Shown: one piece after another, positions 43,445 to 53,178 of the stretch
How positions within the stretch are numbered: position 1 is the stretch's first letter
Layout of the letters: the number at the start of each line of letters is the position of its first letter
DNA from: Sclerotiophoma versabilis
Lineage: Eukaryota > Ascomycota > Dothideomycetes > Pleosporales > Didymellaceae
Reading direction: 5' to 3'
DNA: 64,000 nucleotides
Assembly: GCA_012274445.1 (NCBI GenBank)
Contig: JAAROD010000069.1
Span: 248,001 to 312,000, forward strand
The notes under the pieces: generated by a model
What the model was told of the DNA's origin: nothing
What the model saw: the letters and a program-made list of their open reading frames with translations, nothing else
The model's database searches: none
Translations under genes and position numbers: made by a program

Positions 43445-43946
43445 GTCAGCCTCGTCGTCTTCGGGCATCCCGTGGTGGAGCTCGAAGCGGTACATATATG
43501 CGGGGTAGCGACTTCACAGTCAAACAACTCTACTTAGTCCACCAGAGTTATTGCTGTCAGTAACGATAGCAGTTGTTGTTGTAAGCTCCTGGAGTAGCCC
43601 TGCAGGTCGCTGGTTTTCTTCTTTCGTCGAAGAGTCGGTATGATGCTGTACGAATCTAGTCTGGCTGCACTTGCGGAGCTCGGTTGTGCCGTGGTCCAGA
43701 TCGCTTTTGCTAGGCATGTGGGGTGGTGGGGTTAAAGGGCACGGCTGCATGTCCGCATCCAGAGTTCAATGGCTAGCCAACAAGGCTCAAGTTCCACAGT
43801 GCAGATTACATGTTAAAATTCTCATCGATGTAGCGATGTCAATTTCATTGATCTAAGCAGCGGTGTGCTATGGTGATACTTTCTCTCAGTATATATAACG
43901 CCGTCGTTCCAGAACCTTTATGAAATCGAATGACACGGTTCCAACC
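43445..43946. other. Spacer between tRNA genes
   Basis: About 500 bp between tRNA-Tyr and tRNA-Trp. No gene recognised. Confidence 0.55.
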
Positions 43947-44028
43947 GGCCCGATGGCGCAATGGTAGCGCGTCAGATTCCAGTTAAGGTGTCTCCTGAAG
44001 GTTAGGCGTTCAAATCGCCTTCGGGTCA
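43947..44028 (+). tRNA. tRNA-Trp (anticodon CCA), intron-containing
   Basis: The acceptor stem GGCCCGA pairs with TCGGGTC (one G-T), with A at the discriminator position. The D arm TGGCGCAATGGTAGCGCG matches the eukaryotic tRNA-Trp pattern. The T arm AGGCG/TTCAAAT/CGCCT is perfect. The anticodon region TCAGATTCCAG gives CCA after the conserved T33. About ten extra bases before the 3' anticodon stem fit a short intron after position 37. One stem position looks mismatched, so the exact intron ends are uncertain. A T-rich run (CTCTTTTT) follows. Confidence 0.86.
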
Positions 44029-44032
44029 TTCT

Positions 44033-44038
44033 CTTTTT
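44033..44038 (+). terminator. Pol III T-run terminator of tRNA-Trp
   Basis: TTTTT-containing run shortly after the tRNA-Trp 3' end. Confidence 0.7.
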
Positions 44039-44186
44039 GCTCTCATCTGTCCATCGATGGTGGCCGAGCAGGTTCTGTTTTTGCAAGATGAATCCTTTCC
44101 CTTACTTTTGGAGGGCAACAGGTTGCTGCCTCCTTCAACGTGCGTTATGTATGTTGTCGTTGTTTCCTTCTCAATCAGGCTGTATG

Positions 44187-45260
44187 CTATCCGAAAGAGC
44201 CAAAGACCACAGCCTTGCCAGAGGAGTTGTCTTCTTGTACCATTGACTTCTCAAGCATGAGCAGCAGGTATGATGTTCGTATCAGAAGCTCTGTTATAAA
44301 AGTAAGTAAATGGTCAAGCGACTAACGAAGAGCTACAACTCACCATCATACTCGATATCGTAGCTGACTGGCAGGTCTTCATCGTTCCTGATGAGGATTG
44401 GTGCATCTCTGCGCAGTTTCTTCTCCTTTACATTGAACCGTATCCCTGTGTTCTTCGCTGTACTGACCCACAGTATGCGCTGGTCCTCGGGATTAAACTT
44501 CTCCTCTACAACGCGCACCATTTCCTTGCCGCTTTCTATCTCTGTAACTTCCTCCTTTTGTATGTCCGCACTGATATGGTTGCCTCTAGCAGAGTTTTCG
44601 CCCAACCACTTCCTCCAGATCCTCAACACACCTTCCTCAATGTCAACGAAGGCGCTAAAGAGGCCGTTATAGGATCCAATTTTGACCAGGTTGGTCTGGG
44701 CGATAAGCTGTGTAAACAACTCGTGCGCCTCGAGGCTGACGGTCTGCTTAACGAGCTCGCCTTGGAACTTGTCTTGAGCAGTACCGGGATAGGTACGACT
44801 GCCGGGTATGTCTCCAGGTCGGCGAGCAACTCTGCGGCCATCATCCTCAAGCTCTCGTCGATATGGTCGAAACCGGGAGTACATCTGCCGCATTTCCCCT
44901 AGTCTGGCAGTTGTGGCTCTACTGGGCTCAGAGGGGTTGCCATATAGCGACAGTCCATCGGTGCCCTGGTATGCACAGAAGTAGGGAGGTTCTGTGAGCT
45001 TTGCGGAGGGATGATAGCACTCGAGTAGCAACGAGTGCGAATCGAGTTCGGCGGCGGCGACAAGACGGTTGTGTAATATTCGAAGAACGATGTTATAGAT
45101 CCGCTGGGACAACACTGTCAAAGGAAGCAGCTCAGGTGTCGGTAGTGGCACAAACATGTGCAAAAGCAGCTGTTGACACAAGTGTTAGCAGGCGTCGAGT
45201 AAGAACTTGAACCTTGTGACATGCCTCGTTTGGCAGCTTATAAAGGTAGCACTGAGCCAT
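44187..45260 (-). CDS. F-box-like protein, unknown function
   Basis: Three-exon model: 45260-45213, 45169-44344 and 44290-44187, totalling 325 aa. The first exon (16 codons) encodes MAQCYLYKLPNEACHK and joins LLLHMFVPLPTPELLPLTVL, giving an F-box-like opening (LPNExxxxLLxxF). The third exon adds ELLIRTSYLLLMLEKSMVQE and ends in a short conserved-looking tail. Reading only the long middle frame would stop early inside the second intron. The body contains a Lys/Glu-rich part (IQKEEVTEIESGKEMVRVVE) and segments shared by a Dothideomycete family of uncharacterised F-box proteins. The first intron has a weak donor (GTTCAA), which lowers certainty for exon 1. No substrate-binding repeat is visible. 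It is divergent from the Ecm11-like gene. Confidence 0.7.
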
Positions 45261-45545
45261 GTTCAGACCCAGGTTCCTTCTGTCGTATAAGATGTGTAAT
45301 TAAGTGTGGGCGCTCGGCGATACAAGCAAGCATGGGAGAGGATAGGCCAAAGAAGATAAGATATCGTCATCGCTCATCGCAGCCTACACCCAAGGCTATT
45401 TTATATTAGGTTAGCGCCAAACACGAACGCGTTTGCCCGTCCGGGCTCTACTTCACCTTTGGTTTCTCATCTCTCAACACCAAAACGCGTGACATCAACC
45501 AAAAGCTACATTTTGACGCTCAATCAGCGTAGGAATGCGGACGGT

Positions 45546-47144
45546 ATGTCAGGGTTGCAGAACTTCGTCAAAGGTAATCGCAATGGTCGAGCAGGCAGTC
45601 CTCAGAATGGGCAGCCATCAGTCAACCCTCAGCGACAGATCGTGGCTGCAAATGCAAGAGTTCAGATGAAGCCTAATGTCGCACGACCGCCCACAGCGCA
45701 AGGGCTATATGTGCGCGGCGACAGCATTGCTCAGCATCAGGTTGCCTCAGTGCAACAACAGCCTCTGCAGCAACGACCGTCAGATGAAGGTCGCAAACGT
45801 GATCCTTGGGAGACTGACACTGGAAGCATTGATACAACAGTCAATCAATCGATTGTTCAGATCGATAACACTCCGCAGCTTGATCAGAAACAGTCCCAAT
45901 CTGATAGCGAAGAGTCTGAGCGCGGTGACGAGGATGCTTCTGGTGAAGAAGAGCTCGAAGACGAAGAAGAGCCTGAGATTGATCAAACGGTGGACGAATA
46001 CCTCACCCAGCATAACATGGCTGATGCAACCCATGGAGAGCGGATGCAGTTCTTGCGAGAAACTCAGCCGCAGCTCTTTCCTACAATCGACGGTGATTCA
46101 TACCCTACTACAACTGATGGTAACCCTACAGAGTGGGATGAGCAGCAAGAGCCACGCTTCGAAGACCTCGGTCCGCCATCGCCTTCTCCACAAAGTCTTT
46201 CTGAACAAGGCCTGAATGCATCGTTCTTCAATCAGCAGCCTCTGCATGGAAACCTAGCATCCAATACACCGCATGCCAATCCTGGTACGGTACAGAATAC
46301 CAAAATTTGGCACCAAGGCGCGCAGATCCGTGGGCAACAACGCATTAATGACGATATAAACACCCATGGACAGTATAGTCAAAAGCGTAACACAGCCCAT
46401 CCACCAACAAGCCAACCACCCGCATACAGCCAAGCCCCTGGCGAGCATCGTTCGACTGCACCTCCAGCCACGCATGCCCAACCCGGGGTCATCACACAAT
46501 GGGGACAGGACAATTTTTCACAACGATCCTCAAGGTTGCCACAGGGACCGGGACATACTCACAACCCAGTCCTGAAGATCACAAAGCCCATACCTCCCTC
46601 AAAGCACGCTTCGACAACACGTGTTAAGGTAGTTCCTATCATCCAGCAGTATGTTGAACCTGCTCCGCTTGAGGAGCCCCCGGCCTGTCCGGACGGTGAC
46701 TATGATCCAGAGACCCTCTCCAAGATGGAATATGATCAGCTACGAGACGAGAGCTTCGATAAAACCCCGCGTGGGCGCGAGCATGTTCTTCCCGAACACA
46801 TTCGTGAGAAGCCTCTGCCTGAGCGTTTGCATTTCGCGCAGAAACATCTTGGTCCTGCCGCCCAATCTGAGTTCTTCAGTGCGCTTCCGACTAACCAGTG
46901 GGAAGATGCTGGTGACTGGTTCCTCGATCAATTCAGCGCCATCATCAAAAGAACCAGGGAGGCACGACAAAAGAAGCGGCGAGCGGCTCTGGACCTCGAG
47001 GGAGAGATCGAGGTACGGCACATACACGTTGCAAAGAAGATATGCCTTGTCGAGGGGGCTATGGCCAAGATGAAAGCGCAGGGTGAAGGGCTGGTGCCAA
47101 AAAGTCCAAGGGCCGCCAAGAGTCCTCGGCCAGGGAGAAGTTGA
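45546..47144 (+). CDS. Ecm11-domain-like protein (predicted)
   Basis: Single exon, 532 aa from ATG 45546; the frame is open 87 bp further upstream. Residues 1-370 are disordered and Gln/Ser/Pro-rich, with an acidic block (SGEEELEDEEEPEIDQTVDE). The C-terminal 150 residues look folded: YDPETLSKMEYDQLRDESFD, then LPERLHFAQKHLG and DQFSAIIKRTREARQKKR, ending in a helix with KKICLVEGAMAKMKAQ. This matches my memory of the fungal Ecm11 C-terminal domain (opening DYDPxxLxxMxYxxLxxExFD). In yeast, Ecm11 is a SUMOylated central-element protein of the meiotic synaptonemal complex. A profile search with the Pfam Ecm11 model would settle it. A GTATGT overlaps the chosen ATG, so the first exon could be different. 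Confidence 0.65.
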   Translation: MSGLQNFVKGNRNGRAGSPQNGQPSVNPQRQIVAANARVQMKPNVARPPTAQGLYVRGDSIAQHQVASVQQQPLQQRPSDEGRKRDPWETDTGSIDTTVNQSIVQIDNTPQLDQKQSQSDSEESERGDEDASGEEELEDEEEPEIDQTVDEYLTQHNMADATHGERMQFLRETQPQLFPTIDGDSYPTTTDGNPTEWDEQQEPRFEDLGPPSPSPQSLSEQGLNASFFNQQPLHGNLASNTPHANPGTVQNTKIWHQGAQIRGQQRINDDINTHGQYSQKRNTAHPPTSQPPAYSQAPGEHRSTAPPATHAQPGVITQWGQDNFSQRSSRLPQGPGHTHNPVLKITKPIPPSKHASTTRVKVVPIIQQYVEPAPLEEPPACPDGDYDPETLSKMEYDQLRDESFDKTPRGREHVLPEHIREKPLPERLHFAQKHLGPAAQSEFFSALPTNQWEDAGDWFLDQFSAIIKRTREARQKKRRAALDLEGEIEVRHIHVAKKICLVEGAMAKMKAQGEGLVPKSPRAAKSPRPGRS

Positions 47145-47440
47145 GACACATGGTGTGTCCTTGACGAATCCAACTTCATCTACCAGAAAAACGACCGTGG
47201 GGGTTAGTGAGAAGGAGCACAAGTCGTATCATGCAGGGGCAACACGATTCTCAAGGAATCGGTCATCACGGGTCTGTATTACCAGGCTGTTTCTGTTATA
47301 TACCCATATGTATACCGATTCACAAGTAAGCCTGAAAGATCATACTTTGTTTGATTTGACGATTCTTTCCTTCGCGACTACACGGTATTCCTGTACAAGA
47401 ACTCGCAAGCTTTAGAGCCTGGCCAGGGAAGGGGCCATTC
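47145..47440. other. Convergent 3' spacer
   Basis: Between convergent genes; no gene seen. Contains T-rich segments fitting 3' UTRs. Confidence 0.55.
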
Positions 47441-48021
47441 TCAGTTCTCTTCCATCAGGGTTAGAATCGCCTGCTCTTCGATTTGCGAGCTTCCCGTGAC
47501 TCTCACTCTTCTACCCTTTCCATCTATGTCCACATTTGCGTCAGCGCTTAGGTTTGGAGCAGGCGTGCTCCATTTCCCACCTTCCAGCTGGTCCTGCATA
47601 CGACCCCAATATGCATGTTCGCCCATCTCGCCGCTATACTTTCGCGCCTCGAAGCGGTCCACAGATGTCGAGAAGATTCCTCGGAACCAGCCGTAGCTGC
47701 TTGTTTCGAGATCTGAATTCTGCCATCATTTCTCAACCCAGAGCTTGCTTTCCAGGAGTGAAAAGTCGAGGCCGGTGGCCAGTCGGCGACAATGCCGATG
47801 TTGTAGTATCCGCGTCTGTCAGTTACAGATATGATTCTCCAGAACGAGGGAAGAGCGGCGGATGCAGATATAGTTACGAAAGACTTGACCTTCTTGATAC
47901 CCTTGTTGGTAGAGGTGTCTTTGAAAAGGCACTGAACGCTAATGATGGCCATGATGAGGCTTGAGTTGTCGTTGAAGCGTGCACAGTAGTCCAGGAAAGG
48001 TAAGTCATAATTGGATGACAT
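47441..48021 (-). CDS. Small two-exon hypothetical protein
   Basis: Proposed exons 48021-47827 and 47719-47441, joined in phase 0 across a 107-bp GT-AG intron, giving 157 aa. Exon 2 reads convincingly as protein (SSYGWFRGIFSTSVDRFEAR, then MGEHAYWGRMQDQLEGG and RRVRVTGSSQIEEQAILTLM). The frame directly upstream of it has a stop, so an intron is required. Exon 1 encodes MSSNYDLPFLDYCARFNDNS and a run with KGIKKVKSFVTISASAALPS. I recognise no domain. The intron model is my inference, and exon 1 may itself contain another intron. No neighbour suggests a role. Confidence 0.5.
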
Positions 48022-48478
48022 GTTCATGAAACATGTTCGGGACTCTTGGAGGTGCGGTCCAATCGCTGGTTCGAGTGTCGCCACTCTGTTTTATGTAGAT
48101 ACGGGGGTTTTTTTCCGTTAAAACGTGAACAATTGAAGATCAGAACCCAAGGTGTTGGGATGCGTTCAGATTTAGATCATAATAGACGACAATTCACCGA
48201 GAATTTCACCAGAAAAAGCGGAGCAACTGCGGTGCGGAGGTACACTGCAGCTGTTGCTTTCCGTTCCCGTAACCAGCATCAACACCAGCGGTTCACTATC
48301 ATGGACTGGAGACTGAGGGTGTCATATTGACAAGTCATCAAGCACAATTCTGAGAGGTCTGTAGATTGGGGGGTGATGTATAGCTCAGATAATCTAGTCC
48401 GTTACAGAACGTGATTTCCAGCATGAATATTTACAAGAAGTTAAACACCATCTGACTGACGCACGCGTGTAGATGCAC
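48022..48478. other. Intergenic, no gene recognised
   Basis: Upstream of the small hypothetical gene and downstream of the methylesterase gene. The open frame at 48394-48918 is a shadow of the methylesterase. Confidence 0.55.
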
Positions 48479-49646
48479 TTAAGAGAGGTAGCTAGTGTCA
48501 ACCCAGCTCGTGTAAGAGCTTCCAAGAATGGTAGAGATGCTGACAGCGGCTGACAGCTTCTTACTGAAGGTGGCCCTGGTGCCGCTTGCACCAGCACCGG
48601 TGTTGCCGAACTCGCCGAAGCTGACGTTACCAGTGCGAGGGTCGTTGGCTGCCCACTGCGACCAGCCCTTAGCATTAATAACGTTAGAAAGAGCAGTGTC
48701 CTGGAAAACAACACGAGCAAAGGCTCCCCAGGGGCGGCCGAGATAGAAGGCACCAGCCTTAACGTTGTTACCGGCAGCAGCAGAGACCTGAGACTTGTTG
48801 ATAACGTAGTAGGATGGGTTAGAAGCCGAGTCACGACCGTTGGCAGTGACATAGCCTTGGGAAGCAGCCAGAACGCGGATATCGCAACCATCGAACCAGG
48901 CGGTGGCCTTTTGTCCAAAGATGAAATCTGTGGCGCCTAGTTTTCTCAGTTAGTGAAATTCAATATGCAATCGCTTAACTTGCGGGAAGTTGTGTTTGCA
49001 GGCGCGTTCTGGTGTACAAAAGTGTAGGGCATTATTCTTACCTTCAATGTACGACTTAGCGTACACTTGGTTGCCAGTCTCGGCGAGAATGGTGTCCTGG
49101 TAGCCCTTGAACTGACAGCCGTAGTAGCCCTGCTTGTCGGCGTTGGCACTAACAGCGAGAGCCTGAGAGCCCTGACCGCGAGTGTTGACGAGGTTGATGT
49201 TGTACATCTTGAAGTTTGGTGACCAGGCCCTCAGAGTGGCAGTGGCATCGTCGTTGGCGGAGGTGTCCAGGCCCTTGCTCTGAGTGATGGTGACAGTGTT
49301 CGATGCGAAGCCGCTGGTGTCGGTAGTCTCTCCATAGATAGTGAGAGCTGACTTAAGAGCTGGGATGAAAACCTGCTCTTTGTAGGTACCTATCATATAA
49401 TTTAGCGTAACTAAATGCTAGCTAGAAGTATCAACACCTACCTCCAAAGATGAAGATGCACTGAGCAGTAGTGCTTGACGTGCTGAGCTTAGCAACAGCA
49501 GCTGAAACAGTCTTGAATGTTCCTGATCCACCAACAGAGAGACAGCCAGAAGGAGGAGAGGTGCGTCCAGCACGGGCAGTCAGTGAGGTAGGGGCTGCAA
49601 CAGCAGCCGCTGCAAGCGAAAGGACCAGCGCGAGCAAGTGGAGCAT
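48479..49646 (-). CDS. Secreted pectin methylesterase (CE8)
   Basis: Removes methyl groups from pectin, preparing it for pectate lyase. Three exons: 49646-49442, 49389-49042 and 48936-48479, giving 336 aa. The signal peptide is MLHLLALVLSLAAAAVAAP. Family motifs of carbohydrate esterase 8 are all present: GSGTFKTVSAAV near the start, YYGCQFKGYQDTILAETGNQ with the catalytic Asp, ATDFIFGQKATAWFDGCDI with the second Asp, and YLGRPWGAFARVVFQD with the conserved Arg. The second intron falls just before ATDFIFG. Length is normal for a fungal CE8 enzyme and no lesion is visible. It sits in a plant-wall enzyme neighbourhood with a pectate lyase and a cutinase within about 8 kb. Secretion to the plant apoplast is expected. 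Confidence 0.95.
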
Positions 49647-50333
49647 TTTGAAGAATTGAATGAATGATATACAGTTGTATCAGGCAGAACCTACAACATA
49701 TATATATACATCATCTACTATATCTAGATCAAGGTCACGGTAGCCGTGTAAATTGAAAACAATTGATGTGGGTACTTAGTTATTGCACCAAACCCACTTG
49801 AAATGATGTTTCCAGGCTACTATGTAAACAAAACCCCGCTTGCAAGGCCGTCAATACCTGTCGGAACACTTCCCCAGACTGCAAGCCTTGTTCAAGAATA
49901 CAAAGAAGGATGCGTTGTTGCCCGGTTGGTGGAATCCATCATCGGTCCGTGCGAGAAGCCTCGCGTTGATTAAGACGTGTCACAGGATGCAAATTAAGGG
50001 CGGTCAAAACTGTGCCGGCAGCTGGACAGTGCGCCAAGGATGGGGTACTGATCCGCTTACTTGTTCGAGGTGACGCGCGGTCAACTGAAAAAGCTTGATC
50101 GAGTTACGCGCAGACAAGGAGTCGATGTCCAGAGCTTGTTGATTGCCAATGCGCTCTCCAGTTGAAGTTCGTCGGTCACGTGCGATAGGTGAGAGACACG
50201 CTAAGCCCCAGCTCGCGCCTAAGAACACACTAGACTTCCAACACACTTCACCATCATTTTGAACGCGAACATATTCTATTATTATTGTCATCATTCTAAT
50301 CACAGTTGACAGCGTTGATTATCGAGTTTATCG
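49647..50333. other. Divergent intergenic region
   Basis: Promoters of the methylesterase (minus) and the next plus-strand gene. AT-rich near 49690-49740. No gene seen. Confidence 0.55.
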
Positions 50334-51434
50334 ATGCTTCCGCATCAGGGTCAGAATGGTGGTGGTGCACAAGTCGAGGCCATCGACTTGACTCTCTCAT
50401 CTCCAGAACCAGAAGCTAGGCTTCCACACCAAGTGAACAGACACATGCAACAGCAGCAGCCTGCTAGAACGTTCAAACACGAGCTGGGAAGTTCGCATAG
50501 AAGTGTGCACAGCAACAACATCCACGCCCCACGGCAAGATCCCGCCTGGATCGGTGATGTTTCGCAGCAACAAACTCGCCGAGTCAACCCACAGCATGTC
50601 AAGCAGATCATTGACACCAGTAGCCATCGCGCATTACGAGGTGTCGTGCTGCAGCTCTGCAAAACATCACCCGCGCTCTCTGGCGCACTTGTGCGGGGTC
50701 TCGCGCCTCACTCACCGTGGGCACAAGCGTTGATACGCGGACAACAGGCCAAGTCACAGACACAGACCCAACACTTGATCAAGACTGGGCCCAGATCCAA
50801 CGAACAAGATGCTTACGAGCGTATGAAAAGGGGTCTTGGGACCAGCAATAGTACGCAAAATAGTTCGCAGAGCTCAGCCTCACAATCTTGTACCAGCCGC
50901 CCATCCACGGTGCATAAGGATCGAGACGGTCTTCGTTTACCGCCTAGTTCACAAAAAGCTCCGACTGTGAAGCGCGAACATCGACCTAGCCCTACAGACT
51001 CTGATGATAGCACTAACATTGTCGACTTCCCAGCAATCGAACGAGACGCGCGGAAACAGGGGTCCCGCCACCACGTGACAGCTAGTAGCAGTTACAGGCA
51101 TAACCCAACCACTAGCCTCGATGCTGAAAGACTGGCAGTTCGCCAACGTTCGACGCAATACGATGTGTCTGACCAGAAGCCAAAGCTATGCTTGCAGTGT
51201 GGTGAGCCATTCAAAGAAGGCGAAACAAATTGTTACTTTCATATTGGCCACGAAGCTCCTGCTAGACCTGGCCATATTCCCCAGTATACGTGCTGCAACA
51301 AGTTTGTAGGCGAACCTGGCTGCAACTTTGGTCGGCACATCAGCGCAAGAACTGGAACCTCGACAAACTCCAAACGCCCGTCGCCGTCTCCGTACAGTGG
51401 CTCACAATGGTCGAAGAAGTCCAGAGTTCTGTGA
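50334..51434 (+). CDS. SIM- and zinc-type disordered protein, unknown function
   Basis: Single exon of 366 aa. The N-terminus carries EAIDLTLSSPEPE, a stretch with the hydrophobic-acidic layout of a SUMO-interacting motif. The middle (residues 30-270) is polar and low-complexity, with Gln and Ser runs. Near the C-terminus is a compact Cys/His cluster: KLCLQCGEPFKEGETNCYFH, then IGHEAPARPGHIPQYTCCNK and GCNFGRH. The spacing (CxxC, then C, H, H, CC, C, H) suggests binding of one or two zinc ions. The C-terminus is basic (NSKRPSPSPYSGSQWSKKSR), fitting nuclear localisation. I do not recognise the family. A nuclear SUMO-linked role is inference only. Confidence 0.7.
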   Translation: MLPHQGQNGGGAQVEAIDLTLSSPEPEARLPHQVNRHMQQQQPARTFKHELGSSHRSVHSNNIHAPRQDPAWIGDVSQQQTRRVNPQHVKQIIDTSSHRALRGVVLQLCKTSPALSGALVRGLAPHSPWAQALIRGQQAKSQTQTQHLIKTGPRSNEQDAYERMKRGLGTSNSTQNSSQSSASQSCTSRPSTVHKDRDGLRLPPSSQKAPTVKREHRPSPTDSDDSTNIVDFPAIERDARKQGSRHHVTASSSYRHNPTTSLDAERLAVRQRSTQYDVSDQKPKLCLQCGEPFKEGETNCYFHIGHEAPARPGHIPQYTCCNKFVGEPGCNFGRHISARTGTSTNSKRPSPSPYSGSQWSKKSRVL

Positions 51435-52060
51435 CCTGAGCCTGTGCGACTCTGCGGTAACCGACCTTGCAACCCAGACTCCTAGCATGACAACGCTCTT
51501 GCATGATATTATGCAAGGGCAAATATTGTGTCAATCTTCGCGAGCGATCACAATCTCGAGTTGTGCATCTTGAAAACCACCAATTTTCAAACGCGATATC
51601 ACCAAATTCTGCAAGCGCAGTTGCACGGACAATATGGCGCATATAACATGCATCCACAAGCAACACGACTTATCACATACACATGACAGAGAATACCACA
51701 TAGACTGGTGGTCGGACTGATCTCATTTCCACGCCACCGTCGGACGAGGTTGATGATGCCAGGGACTGCTGCAATTTTCGTGGGATAAGGTTTGTAACTC
51801 AGCTTTACCTTACTTTGCGCCCTAAAGTCACATGCCGATTGCTCCCGCACTTTATGTTTGCTGCCTCTCCTCGTAGCTTCCCTGCAAGATAGCTACTAGC
51901 TAGGAAACAAAATATTCCTAAAAAGCGCAATTAGGCCCGCAACCCACCCCAATACTGCGCCTGCTACGTGGTTCGCCATTCTGTCTCTCACCCCGTCGTG
52001 TCATCACAACACCACAAATCTCGATCTCACTGCGGAACAGTCCCAGTGCCCTCAGCGATC
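51435..52060. other. Intergenic with small inverted repeat
   Basis: 3' region of the zinc-type gene and promoter of the small secreted protein gene. Contains the short hairpin annotated at 51498-51517. No gene seen. Confidence 0.55.
51498..51517. repeat. Short perfect inverted repeat (hairpin)
   Basis: CTTGCAT and its reverse complement ATGCAAG flank a six-base AT-rich loop, just after the stop of the zinc-type gene. It could be a 3' UTR hairpin or chance. Confidence 0.6.
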
Positions 52061-52743
52061 ATGTTGGCGTTCGTTTTAGTTGTCGCTCTTGCTGTAATTG
52101 CTACTCCCGCCCCATTCCCACAGAGCTGGATCTTGCGAGATGCTCAACTCTACACCCTTCGTGCCAATCGGTCAGCCTACCCGCGACTGAATTGTGATCT
52201 GTGCTAACTTTGTCCAGCTCGGACGAACCATGGCACAGACGACACCTCGTGAATCTTCCCACTAGCAATCGTCTAGGGCTCGAGAACTTCACCATCAATC
52301 CTGAAACGCAGCCACTTAAGTTTCTACCTATCCGCCTTCGCGATGACGACGATAAGTACGCCCTGCGTGGAGATGGTTTTGGAGACGATCTCTCCAGGAC
52401 ACCTTACCTTACAGCACTCATCAACAACGCGACTCGTACAGCCAGCATAAAGATTGTGTACCTTCCCACACCTCTGCATGAGTCTTTTGAGACGCAGACC
52501 GATGCCTGTCCTGAAGGCTACGATTGTAGTGCAGATCAGTGGACGTTTGGGGAGATCGATCTTGGAGGCAGTCAAGGCATATACCGTGATCTTGGGTTTG
52601 ACGGCTTCAAAGGGAAGTGGAAGCCTTTCAAGGATGCTGGGAAGGAGGGTTGGCATGTATACTGGAAGGGCAACGCCGGCATCCGTCACCCAGTGCAGTT
52701 CGACCTGGTCCCTGTATCTCAAAGCGAAAATCGTGCTTACTAG
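52061..52743 (+). CDS. Secreted protein, unknown function
   Basis: Two exons: 52061-52170 and 52218-52743, with a 47-bp GT-AG intron, giving 211 aa. The first exon encodes a hydrophobic signal peptide (MLAFVLVVALAVIATPA), followed by FPQSWILRDAQLYTLRANRS. The mature domain has two Cys spaced closely (TDACPEGYDCSADQW), three possible N-glycosylation sites, and segments with Trp and Gly (GWHVYWKGNAG). No family is recognised. The size, signal peptide and accessory neighbourhood fit a small secreted protein, possibly active at the host interface. That role is inference. Confidence 0.75.
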
Positions 52744-53002
52744 ATGCACAAGGGACAGGTCTAGGCTCGCCTTCACGCACAACCCTGATTTCCTTCCTAG
52801 CACATATGAGTTCCGACTTAGCTTCGCTTCGATAGGCTCAAGCATTGGGTTGAGTTGGTGTGGAATTGATTATTTAATAGCTTGTATTCACTAGTTGGAT
52901 GTAGTTGAATGAACATTATTGGTTACGTTATCTCGTAGTCTGGATGGGATAGTGCTGTTATCGTTACTTGGACAAAGGTCTGGTTCAATGGGATGCAGAC
53001 CA

Positions 53003-53040
53003 TACCGTAGAAATTCGATTCTTTCGCCGAACGCTACCAA
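53003..53040 (+). repeat. Left terminal inverted repeat of MITE
   Basis: Matches the reverse complement of the right arm (53141-53178) with one visible mismatch. Confidence 0.9.
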
Positions 53041-53140
53041 GGGGCGGCACAGGCCGGATAACCTTAGATAATCATACAGGTTTCATATTGGATGCCCCGG
53101 ATTATGTAAACAATAGCCTATGCTTGTTTAGGGATTTTCA

Positions 53141-53178
53141 TTGGTAGCGTTCGGCGAAAGAATCAAATTTCTACGGTA
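53141..53178 (-). repeat. Right terminal inverted repeat of MITE
   Basis: Reverse complement of the left arm with one visible mismatch. Confidence 0.9.

Larger units (their letters stand above)
53003..53178. mobile_element. Tc1/mariner-type MITE (non-autonomous)
   Basis: A 176-bp element with near-perfect terminal inverted repeats of about 38 bp: left arm 53003-53040, right arm 53141-53178. The arms start TACCGTAGAAATT, share a core of TTCTTTCGCCGAACGCTACC, and differ at only one or so position (C versus T near base 14). The outermost TA on both sides fits a TA target-site duplication, as made by Tc1/mariner and Fot1/pogo transposases. The 100-bp interior has no coding frame, so a transposase must act in trans. 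I saw no second copy in this window. Confidence 0.9.

Noticed and set aside
48394..48918. Minus-strand frame of 174 codons
   Set aside because: Shifted frame over the third exon of the pectin methylesterase, which reads with all family motifs.
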